Below are positions 56,321 to 63,929 of a DNA stretch of 64,000 nt, piece after piece (the first letter of the stretch is position 1; each line of letters begins with the position of its first letter). The stretch covers positions 106,656 to 170,655 of the forward strand of contig NZ_WKKI01000004.1 of the NCBI RefSeq assembly GCF_009674805.1. The letters are read 5' to 3'. The stretch comes from Metabacillus lacus. Lineage in GTDB: Bacteria > Bacillota > Bacilli > Bacillales > Bacillaceae. A program made the translations under genes and the position numbers. The notes below the pieces were generated by a model. It worked only from the letters and a program-made list of their open reading frames with translations, did not search any database and had not been told where the DNA came from.

Positions 56321-57642
56321 GACTGCTCCTCCAGTGCTTCTCTTTCCTCTATCTCCCCTTCCTGCTCTTCTGAGAGGGGTTCTTCTGTTACTTCGCTTTC
56401 AGGGAGAGCCTCTATAGGTTGAATGTCATCAACTTCCACTTCAATCTCATCTTCGGAAAGCTCTGTTTCTTCCTCTATCTCTGGTTCTATCAGCACTTCC
56501 GGTTCTGGCTCTGGCGGAGAAATCAGTGCTTGATAGAGAATGTGATGCTTTGGAGGATAAAAGTCTTCTAGATTTCCCAGGAGTTTTTCTGCTCCATTCC
56601 GGTAAATCAGCAGTCGTTTCAAAGACATCATAGTTCCTGCCTGACCTTCTCTCAGCCTTTCTGCTCCTTCAGAAAGTGAAGCATCATAGCGGATGATCGT
56701 TCGCGGCTGAAATGTTTTTTGTCCCACCATGACCACTTTCGCCTCAGAAAGGAACGGCTTTCCTGTTATCGTTGCGTACAGCTCGCTTCCCTTCAGTTCA
56801 AAACTCGCCGTGTACGGTGACAGAGTTGAATTGTAAATTTTTAAATCCATTTTTCCCGGTATAATTGCCGCCTCAAATCCAGGTTCTATGTATTCAGGAA
56901 TCTCAACGCTGATATGGCGTTCCAGAATCTCAAACGGTGTGTACAAAACGCTTCTGTAGAGTGCGGAAGAAAAATGGTTTAACGTTTCCTTTGAATAGCC
57001 TGCTCCTCCGTTCGTTAAGTCAAGAAGAGAGACTTCCTGCTGAGGCTCCAGTACCAGTCCGTTCAAATGGGCAAGAAGCTGGATCATTTCCTCTTCGTCA
57101 GGCACTTTTGCTGTTACCGTTTCTGCAACAGCTGTTTCGAGTCCGTTACTCACAAAGTCCTCCAGGGAGAACACTATCCTGGGAGACAGCATTTCAGCAT
57201 GTTGAGTAATCTTGCTTTTCAGCATATCTCTGTCAATCAGTTCCTCACCTGAACCCAGTAGAGATTTCAGCAGGGAGTCCAGTTTTCCGTTGTTCAGGAC
57301 TGCAGCTACTTTGCTGCTGCCGCCATCCTCTGCTGCTTCAATGCTTTCAGGGATGCGGAAAACAACAGTTCCCTGCTCCAGCTCTGCTTCCGTTTCTCCG
57401 TCCGTGAGAATAATATTTCTTTCAGATTCCCATTTTTCAACTGCAGAAGCGACTTCCCGATGAGCTTCACTTCTTGTTAAACCAGATATATCTGCAGAGC
57501 CGACCAGCGTTTCTGCAGAAAATTGAAGCGGTTTAAACATCTGGCTGTATGCGTAAGCTCCCACCTGTGAAAAAGCAATCAGATAGCCTGTTGAAAGGAT
57601 GAGTACAACTAAAAGTTTGGCTGCTGCTCCAGAGCTTTTCAT
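56317..57642 (-). CDS. Degenerate VanW-like membrane protein of the pilus operon
   Basis: 441 residues. One N-terminal membrane helix (about 9-30), then an extracellular region with LVGSADISGLTRSEAHREV, a short repeat often seen before VanW domains. Residues 195-296 follow the VanW pattern (LVLEPQQEVSLLDLTNGGAGYS, FEILERHISVEIPEYIEPGFEAAI, DLKIYNST). The usual glycine-rich Gly-Gly-Gly-x-Cys-Gln stretch is replaced by NHFSSALY (222-229). The last 70 residues are almost wholly acidic (EIEEETELSEDEIEVEVDD). Overlapping pilB by four bases, it is probably a pilus accessory, not a resistance protein. The function is unknown. Confidence 0.72.
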   Translation of the reverse strand: MKSSGAAAKLLVVLILSTGYLIAFSQVGAYAYSQMFKPLQFSAETLVGSADISGLTRSEAHREVASAVEKWESERNIILTDGETEAELEQGTVVFRIPESIEAAEDGGSSKVAAVLNNGKLDSLLKSLLGSGEELIDRDMLKSKITQHAEMLSPRIVFSLEDFVSNGLETAVAETVTAKVPDEEEMIQLLAHLNGLVLEPQQEVSLLDLTNGGAGYSKETLNHFSSALYRSVLYTPFEILERHISVEIPEYIEPGFEAAIIPGKMDLKIYNSTLSPYTASFELKGSELYATITGKPFLSEAKVVMVGQKTFQPRTIIRYDASLSEGAERLREGQAGTMMSLKRLLIYRNGAEKLLGNLEDFYPPKHHILYQALISPPEPEPEVLIEPEIEEETELSEDEIEVEVDDIQPIEALPESEVTEEPLSEEQEGEIEEREALEEQS

Positions 57643-57656
57643 TGTCCACTTCTCCC

Positions 57657-58364
57657 TTACACTTCCGTATTCATGGAAAGCTCAACAAACGTGCCTGGCC
57701 CGTCATTCAAGGCCTTTTGAATATCATCATAAGAAAGGACTGCTCCCTGCTGTATGAGCAGGCTGCCGTCTTTGGAATGAATATCTCTTAACAGCTTGTT
57801 TCCAAACAGCAGATCAACCTGCTTTTGCTCAACAGAGACAGATTCATCTTCACCCGAACCCTCTTTTACCAAGTCTTCCAGGTTTTCAGCAATCTTCGCT
57901 TCAGCATCTTCCTGCACAATTAAAATATCCTTGCCAAATGTCAGGATATGAGCGGCCTTTAAATAGACATCTCTTTCTGCAAGCTTAAGCTGAATGCCGA
58001 TTATTTGACCGCTTTCATCATCTATAAAATATTCCGTTGCAGCTCCAAGCAGCTGTCCTTTTTTTGTAATCACTTTTGTATCTGTAATCCGAATTCGTTT
58101 GTTAACCAGCTGATTTGCAATAGGAATTTCATTTAAATCTATAATTGCATGATCGGAATCTATCGTAACGGCAAACTCCCCGATGCCGACAACCTTTCTG
58201 AACGGTACAGCTTTGATGCTGACCTGCCACTCCTCGTGTTCAACTGTCAGAAAATCCACTGTCCCTTTGTCAGGATTAATGACAAGGCTTTTCACACTGC
58301 CCGCCTCAGATCCTTCAGAAATATTAATGATCGGCAAACCTATAATCTCAGTACTTTTTTTCAT
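57657..58364 (-). CDS. PRC-barrel domain protein of the pilus operon
   Basis: 235 residues from ATG 58364 (MKKSTEIIGLPIINISEG) behind AGGTGAGAG. Two PRC-barrel-like halves: residues about 5-80 (GSVKSLVINPDKGTVDFLTV) and about 88-150 (GQLLGAATEYFIDDESGQIIGI), then a charged linker and a C-terminal helical segment (LLRDIHSKDGSLLIQQGAVLSYDDIQKAL). PRC barrels are found in ribosome maturation, photosynthetic and spore proteins and usually mediate protein-protein contact. It is soluble, with no signal peptide. Position between a membrane protein and a VanW-like gene suggests a regulatory or scaffold role in pilus assembly. Confidence 0.75.
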   Translation of the reverse strand: MKKSTEIIGLPIINISEGSEAGSVKSLVINPDKGTVDFLTVEHEEWQVSIKAVPFRKVVGIGEFAVTIDSDHAIIDLNEIPIANQLVNKRIRITDTKVITKKGQLLGAATEYFIDDESGQIIGIQLKLAERDVYLKAAHILTFGKDILIVQEDAEAKIAENLEDLVKEGSGEDESVSVEQKQVDLLFGNKLLRDIHSKDGSLLIQQGAVLSYDDIQKALNDGPGTFVELSMNTEV

Positions 58365-58418
58365 CTCTCTCACCTTGTTCGTTTTTATTTTTTAGTATCT
58401 TGTAAATATGCTGCAGAA

Positions 58419-59879
58419 TTATTGCTTACTCATAGTCATGTCCAGCTGGCTGACAAGCACCGGAAATGCAGCAAGTTCACTGGATAATCTTGTGAACATT
58501 TCAGCAGCCGGCACTTCCTGTTTTGTTGCAGTATAGTGCTCAAGAAGCCTGCTTCCGAAAAGAAACATTTCTTTATGAGAAGAAGCTGCGCTCAGCGCGG
58601 TTTTCAACACTTCTTCATACTCTGAGGCATGTAGTGTTTTCTTCCAGAGGAGAAGCTGTTCAGAAAGAAGATCATACAGTGCAGGTGATAAACTCTGCCT
58701 CTTTCTCTCTTCTATGTTACTGATGTTCTTCTTGCTTTTTATATCGTCGTCATCACGTTCTTTTTCCACTAAGAAAGAAGAAACTTTTTCCGGGAGTGCA
58801 GTTTCTTCAGAAAGACTTTTCAGCCCGTTTTCCACCACTGGTTCTATCGTATCCGGGGGGTCTTTTTGGATTGGTTTTAAGTTTTCCCCGGCAGGAACCT
58901 GACCAAGCAGGACTTCCTTTTCTTCCTCACTTATCCCGAAAGAATATGGGGAGAGTTCCAGTTTCTCTTTCACAGTAACCTCTTCAGTCTCATGTCTGAT
59001 GTCCAGAAAATCCAGCAGTCCGGAGTCAGGCTCTTCTTCGGCTGAGATTTGATGGGAAGTTTCTTCCTTATCATAAAGATCAGCTGATTTCTCCGTGAGA
59101 GTATCATCCCGCAGCGGAAAGCTGTTCTGTTTTTCATCATCAGGCTGCTCTTCAGATTTTCTAATTTCAAGGAAATTCAACAGCTCATCTTCCGTCAGTT
59201 CATCCTCTCTGCTGCTGACTGCCCCTGCTGCTTCCATCCGGCTTGCAGCATGGTCACTCTGTTCTCCGGAGAGATCTTCCCCATCTGGCACAGCAGCGTC
59301 AACAGCGGGCTCCTCCACATCATTTCTAATATCCAGAAAGTCCATCAAGCCATGATCACCCATTTCCTCAAGCAGCCCGCCGGCTTCCTCAACCCTTTCT
59401 GCTTTCTCTTCCCCGGAATCTGCCGGCTCCTCGGTGAGAGCATCTAGAGCTTTTTCAACAATACGTTCAGCAGGGTTCAAATCTTCATTACTGTACAGTA
59501 CTTCTTCAAACAGCTCTTCATATTCTTCTACTTGGCTGGCGGGAAAAGCGGAGGCTGCAGCAGTCTCCAGGGCTGCTGTTCTGAAGGAATGCTGTGCAGC
59601 TTCTCTATCAATGTCATCCAGGGACACTTCCTGCATCTTCTTCACGAATTTTCCAGCGTTTTTGAAAAGCAGCATACTCATTGCTCCTGTTAAACCTGTC
59701 AGTGACAATAAAGCCTGCCAGCTTTCCATTGTTTTATTGGCAAACGTAAAAATAAGCGCCAAGACCCCTGAGAGGAAAAGAATGAGTGCCTTTCCTTTCC
59801 GGCTTATTCCCATAGGAATCAAATAGATAATTGGAATCAGCATGCCTGCTCCAAGCAGAATTAATACGACATTTATCAT
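58419..59879 (-). CDS. Membrane protein with three FLDIR repeats, first gene of the pilus operon
   Basis: 486 residues from ATG 59879 behind GAGAGGG. Two or three membrane helices (about 3-22, 30-47, 56-72), then a long acidic, low-complexity cytoplasmic region. It carries three spaced copies of a short motif: DHGLMDFLDIRNDVEE (175-190), EDELLNFLEIRKSEEQ (230-245) and DSGLLDFLDIRHETEE (285-300), about 55 residues apart. The C-terminal quarter (400-486) is helical. I recognise no family. The repeated motifs look like docking sites for a partner, for example an assembly component. It is divergent from the minor prepilin genes. Confidence 0.7.
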   Translation of the reverse strand: MINVVLILLGAGMLIPIIYLIPMGISRKGKALILFLSGVLALIFTFANKTMESWQALLSLTGLTGAMSMLLFKNAGKFVKKMQEVSLDDIDREAAQHSFRTAALETAAASAFPASQVEEYEELFEEVLYSNEDLNPAERIVEKALDALTEEPADSGEEKAERVEEAGGLLEEMGDHGLMDFLDIRNDVEEPAVDAAVPDGEDLSGEQSDHAASRMEAAGAVSSREDELTEDELLNFLEIRKSEEQPDDEKQNSFPLRDDTLTEKSADLYDKEETSHQISAEEEPDSGLLDFLDIRHETEEVTVKEKLELSPYSFGISEEEKEVLLGQVPAGENLKPIQKDPPDTIEPVVENGLKSLSEETALPEKVSSFLVEKERDDDDIKSKKNISNIEERKRQSLSPALYDLLSEQLLLWKKTLHASEYEEVLKTALSAASSHKEMFLFGSRLLEHYTATKQEVPAAEMFTRLSSELAAFPVLVSQLDMTMSKQ

Positions 59880-59983
59880 ACATAAGACCCTCTCACAATA
59901 GGATATGACGCAAAATTGGTGCTATATATCTTTAAAAATAGTAAAAATTGACTGAAAAACGGATGTATTTTCCTATTTTATTG

Positions 59984-59989
59984 TATAAT
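59984..59989 (+). promoter_or_regulatory. -10 element of the minor prepilin operon
   Basis: TTGTATAATAG, 31 bases before the first minor prepilin ATG. TTGACT at 59948-59953 is too distant for a normal -35 (30 bases). Confidence 0.4.
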
Positions 59990-60020
59990 AGATTTGAAGA
60001 ATTGGAAAGAAGTGATTTTT

Positions 60021-60509
60021 ATGGAAAAGGTTATCTTTTCAAAAAGGGAGCAGGGTTTCACCTTGCTGGAAGTACTGATATCAGTGACCATACTGGGCAT
60101 TATTTCGTTAGCAATGCTCTCATTTTTCTCCCAATCGTACAGCTATACTAAGAAAAGTGAAGAGTCGACTCTTGGCATTTACACAGCGAAAAATATGCTG
60201 AATTACCTAGAAAGGCAGGACTTTACACTCATCAGTGAGTTGTATGCTGCCGAAAAAGATGCTGATTTCTCACTGACTCTGCATGCCGGCCTGCACTGTG
60301 AAGCGAAAGCTAAAACAGGCGAGCGGATATTTTCCGAGCAGTGCAGCACAATGTTTCAGCCGCTGCTCAACAATAGATCTTACAGCATTACTGCAAAAAT
60401 TCTGCAGCCAGTACAGAAGCAGCATCTACTCCCAGTTATGGTAACGAGTGAATGGAACGGGCAGTCTGTCACGTTGGAGGGATACATCGTTCATGAAAAA
60501 ATCCGGTAA
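60021..60509 (+). CDS. Minor type IV prepilin (PilV-like)
   Basis: 162 residues from ATG 60021 with GAAAGAAGTGA upstream; the frame opens nine codons earlier. The leader ends SKREQG|FTLLEVLISVTILGI with glutamate at +5, and a hydrophobic helix follows. Two cysteines lie at LHCEAKAKTG and SEQCSTMF. It is the first gene of a divergent plus-strand cluster of three, an arrangement that resembles the minor-pilin operons which prime pilus assembly. Confidence 0.9.
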   Translation: MEKVIFSKREQGFTLLEVLISVTILGIISLAMLSFFSQSYSYTKKSEESTLGIYTAKNMLNYLERQDFTLISELYAAEKDADFSLTLHAGLHCEAKAKTGERIFSEQCSTMFQPLLNNRSYSITAKILQPVQKQHLLPVMVTSEWNGQSVTLEGYIVHEKIR

Positions 60510-61089
60510 CATTTTTAATCAGCAGGGCTTGACTGTAATTGAGCTGCTGGCTGCCATTACGATCTCCACGATTGCCCTCGCTTCTATTTACGGTGTTTTT
60601 CAAATGGGGGTACAAGCATACAGCAAAACGGCCGCCGAGCAGGAATTGCGTGATGAGGGAGATTATATTCTCTCCTTGATTCTCAGTGATTTGTATGCAG
60701 CGAAAATTGATACTGTGGAGAACTGTACTAAAACTGAAAGTGAGTTTTGTTTTAAAATTGTAAATGACCACGAGCTGAGCATCAGTTCATTAAATTCTTC
60801 TCTTGTTGAAAAAAAGGGCAAAGAAAAACCTAGCACCATTACCTATCTGGTCAGTCAATCTTCTATTAAACGGCAGGAGCAATCAGAGAAAGAAACGACA
60901 GAAAGAATTATTAGCAGCAGCAATGTTCAGATTTCATCCTTAAACAGCAGTCTTTCCTGTACAGACAGCAGGCTCTCTGGTTCCGGGAGCAGCAAAAAAC
61001 AATGTTCCAGCGGCGTGATCACTCTTCGCCTCTTATTTCAGAAAGGCAGAGCGGAACACATAGAATTTGAAAGCAAATTTGGGTTTTAG
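60493..61089 (+). CDS. Minor type IV prepilin (PilW-like)
   Basis: 198 residues from ATG 60493, overlapping the previous gene by 17 bases, with GGAGGG 11 bases upstream. Leader KSGNIFNQQG|LTVIELLAAITISTIALAS; glutamate at +5. The remainder is Ser-rich (ISSLNSSL occurs twice, at about residues 94-101 and 147-154) with four cysteines (VENCTK, SEFCFK, LSCTDS, KKQCSS) that could form two disulfides. Confidence 0.88.
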   Translation: MKKSGNIFNQQGLTVIELLAAITISTIALASIYGVFQMGVQAYSKTAAEQELRDEGDYILSLILSDLYAAKIDTVENCTKTESEFCFKIVNDHELSISSLNSSLVEKKGKEKPSTITYLVSQSSIKRQEQSEKETTERIISSSNVQISSLNSSLSCTDSRLSGSGSSKKQCSSGVITLRLLFQKGRAEHIEFESKFGF

Positions 61090-61105
61090 GAAAGGTGGAA
61101 GTAGG

Positions 61106-62839
61106 TTGAAGAATGAAAGAGGCAGCAGCTTGCTGACCGTGCTTCTGATCACGATCATTTTTACAGTGCTTGGCCTGGCAATTTTGTCAGCAGCCATTGG
61201 CGGAGCGCAAAGGACTGAAGCAAGAAAGGATGAGGTTGAGCTAGCAGCACAAGCAGCAGCCGTGATGAACGAATCAATCGCCCATCTCTCCCAGGAACTT
61301 GCGGTGAATCAACTGTTCTACTTAACAGATGAAAAGCTGATAAACATAGACAGCTATCTGTCTCCTTTGCTGCAGGAGCTGCGAGGCAGGGGAATGAATA
61401 TAAAGGACATTTCATCCTCACACTATCACATTCAGCCTTCTCAAACCTTCACAAGGGTGTATGAATTTTCCTATACCGCAAAAAGAAAACAAGGAGAAGG
61501 AGGAGAGCGGTCCAAAACGATGAAAAGAACCGTGTTCCTCTCGCCAACTCCAAGTTTTCTTCGCTATGCTGTGGGATCCGGTCCACAGGGAACGCTCCTT
61601 CTTCAAGGTGCTTCCGAGATTAACGGCAATGTTTTTTCCCATACACTGCTGTCAAATAACACAGCAATGTATAAGGATGGTGCTTCCACACAGCTCAATC
61701 AAATAAGCTCATCTGATACACTCTATCCAAGAATATTTGGCGAAGTTTTGCTCAAAGACAATCTGAATGGCTTAAAAAACTTCCAAGATGCTTCCCTGCT
61801 GAATTTTTTTGATGAGGATTCCAAGGTGATCATCAGCAGGGATGTAAATGATTATATGGAAGTGAATTTTGGAAAAACGCTGCTTCAGCTGCTTACCAAA
61901 ATCTCTGGAGGCTCAGTGATCCTGAAAGAAAGCGATTTTCAGGATCACAATCTGCCCTTTGTCATTGAAAAACTGATAGAACCATGCAAAGCAGCATTAT
62001 CTCAGCATATGCTGAACAAATCTTCGCCTCTTAACAGCTGCACCCGTTTTACAATGATAGAACCTGGTTTAAATTACCGTGACATTGAAAATATTTCAAA
62101 TCAAAGCGCAAAGTCCGTTTTGTATGCGAATTTGGAAGTTTCACCTGCAGGAACATTAAGTGTCAAAAATCATCAGGCCGGGGATTATCCGCCTCTGTAT
62201 ATTAAGGGCAACTTAAAGCTGCATCCCCAGGCATGGCTGATTGTTCATGGAGATTTGGAAATTCAGCCTCAAAGCGGACGGCCCATCGAGATCGATGGAA
62301 ACATTCTCGTGACCGGAAATTTAAGGATCAAAGGAGATACTGTGGATGACCGCAGCCAGCCTGAAAAAACGGAAGATGATGAAGTTCAATTTGATTCCAC
62401 TGTTTATGTGCTTGGCCAAAGCGAAATATCCAACACCAATATCAAAGGAATAGATTCTTCTCAGCTTGTACTGATGTCGAGAAAAGATTTAATGATTACT
62501 AGAATTAACGAGTTTAAAGACATAGGCGCTGACACCATTACTCCTTTAAAAGCTTTCTTCTATACAGAAGGAAAAGCTGAATTATATGGAGTTGGCTCCT
62601 TGTTTCAGATTGACGGAGGCATTTTTGCAAGAGACATGTTGACCATAAACAGTATCCGGCAGAATAAAGTTGCGAGATCTAACAGACTTGGAAGCAATAT
62701 TGTGCCGCGTAATGCTCAGCAAGGGCAGCAGTCTCGTTTTTCTGTGACTCATGATTTGTCAGTGTTATTAAATCAGCTAGATGCTCTCCCAAGGGTAGAC
62801 AGATATCAAATCTTGCTGGAAGATCCCATCATTGAATAA
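61106..62839 (+). CDS. Large PilX-like minor pilin with a beta-rich body
   Basis: 577 residues from TTG 61106, with GGTGG seven bases upstream; ATG 61067 lies within the preceding gene. The N-terminus KNERGSSLLTVLLITIIFTVLGLAIL is prepilin-like, but lacks glutamate at +5, as in PilX and other tip-capping minor pilins. The middle and C-terminal parts (about 355-440) show periodic short strands, PLYIKGNLKLHPQAWLIVHG, DLEIQPQ, NILVTGNLRIKG, resembling a beta-helix of the bactofilin or adhesin type. Very long for a minor pilin. It could be a tip adhesin. Confidence 0.8.
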   Translation: MKNERGSSLLTVLLITIIFTVLGLAILSAAIGGAQRTEARKDEVELAAQAAAVMNESIAHLSQELAVNQLFYLTDEKLINIDSYLSPLLQELRGRGMNIKDISSSHYHIQPSQTFTRVYEFSYTAKRKQGEGGERSKTMKRTVFLSPTPSFLRYAVGSGPQGTLLLQGASEINGNVFSHTLLSNNTAMYKDGASTQLNQISSSDTLYPRIFGEVLLKDNLNGLKNFQDASLLNFFDEDSKVIISRDVNDYMEVNFGKTLLQLLTKISGGSVILKESDFQDHNLPFVIEKLIEPCKAALSQHMLNKSSPLNSCTRFTMIEPGLNYRDIENISNQSAKSVLYANLEVSPAGTLSVKNHQAGDYPPLYIKGNLKLHPQAWLIVHGDLEIQPQSGRPIEIDGNILVTGNLRIKGDTVDDRSQPEKTEDDEVQFDSTVYVLGQSEISNTNIKGIDSSQLVLMSRKDLMITRINEFKDIGADTITPLKAFFYTEGKAELYGVGSLFQIDGGIFARDMLTINSIRQNKVARSNRLGSNIVPRNAQQGQQSRFSVTHDLSVLLNQLDALPRVDRYQILLEDPIIE

Positions 62840-62875
62840 GTGAATTTTATTATAAAATATAGATAGAATATCAAT

Positions 62876-62950
62876 GTAGGTAGATCTCCACTCCGGGTGG
62901 ATGCTTTCCGCGGGCGGGGCCGAGCTGCTTTTCCCGCAGGAGCCAACCAT
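62876..62950 (-). repeat. Degenerate GC-rich repeat fragment
   Basis: GGATGCTTTCCGCGGGCGGGG and the following CCGAG...CCCGCAGGAG resemble the reverse complement of the GC-rich core at 63185-63320. A decayed, oppositely oriented relative. Confidence 0.55.
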
Positions 62951-63140
62951 TAAAAACTCATTCAGCATCATGTATGGAGGCTTACCTAGAAGAGGCAGAA
63001 CATCTACAGTAAACTTACACAATGAAACAATATGCAAGTCGCAAAAGATGATTAAACGTGTGTTTACTGATGTAAAGGAAAAGTATGGCATGCGTTTGAT
63101 ACTCTGCGAGGGATCAAAAAATTGGGTAATGTGTTTGCTT

Positions 63141-63534
63141 TGACTCCCAATAGATGTTGAGTCAAAGTACTAAGAATATATCTGCTGATTGGAGCGGAGG
63201 GTGCTTGACTCGTGGGGGATTAGCGGGATGGGCGAGACCCCGCAGAAGCGTCAGCGACGAGGAGGCTCGCCGCCCGCCCCCCGGAAAGCAAGCACCCGGA
63301 GCGGAAATCGGCTTTTCCCCCACCACTCCTGAAAAAAATTGGTATGGATGGAGTAAACCATTGTCATTATCACTACAAAGATTATTTAGTTCGCAAGCTA
63401 GAATCACTATTGATTTTTCAATTTTTCAATGAAGTGACGATTTGAACATGTATTTGCTAATGCGAAGGATTGAAATTTGTATGCAAACAATGCTTCCTGC
63501 CATGAATGTAAAGAAATTGGCAAAGTGCTTGCTG
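63141..63534. repeat. 394-base tandem repeat, copy 1
   Basis: Starts TGACTCCCAATAGATGTT. It has an AT-rich flank and a GC-rich core (63185-63320) with 9-base ends GGGTGCTTG (63199-63207) and CAAGCACCC (63289-63297), and inner arms GGCGAG/CTCGCC. Open frames in the core are base-composition artefacts. No gene is supported. Confidence 0.85.
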
Positions 63535-63929
63535 TGACTCCCAATAGATGTTAAGTCAAAGGACTAAGAATATATCTGCTGATTGGAGCGGAGGGTGCTT
63601 GACTCCTGGGGGATTAGCGGGATGGGCGAGACCCCGCAGGAGCGTCAGCGACGAGGAGGCTCGCCGCCCGCCCCCCGGAAAGCAAGCACCCGGAGCGGAA
63701 ATCGGCTTTTCCCCCACCACTCCTGAACAAAAATTGGTATGGATGGAGTAAACCATTGTCATTATCACTACAAAGATTATTTAGTTCGCAAGCTAGAATC
63801 ACTATTGATTTTTCAATTTTTCAATGAAGTGACGATTTGAACATGTATTTGCTAATGCGAAGGATTGAAATTTGTATGCAAACAATGCTTCCTGCCATGA
63901 ATGTAAAGAAATTGGCAAAGTGCTTGCTG
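63535..63929. repeat. 394-base tandem repeat, copy 2
   Basis: Nearly identical to copy 1 (differences include cgtgggg/cctgggg and gcagaagcg/gcaggagcg, plus one inserted base near 63725), including the AT-rich tail. So the whole unit was duplicated, not the core alone. Confidence 0.88.

Noticed and set aside
56317..57642. VanW as evidence for glycopeptide resistance
   Set aside because: No vanR/S/H/A/X genes are near, the signature loop is lost, and the gene overlaps pilB in a pilus operon.
62777..63091. Minus-strand open frame downstream of the PilX-like gene
   Set aside because: Overlaps the end of the PilX-like gene and the repeat fragment; no ribosome site or family.
63154..63751. Open frames in the GC-rich repeat cores (plus and minus strands)
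   Set aside because: The same frames recur in each tandem copy with Arg/Pro/Gly-rich translation and no ribosome site; they follow base composition, not coding.
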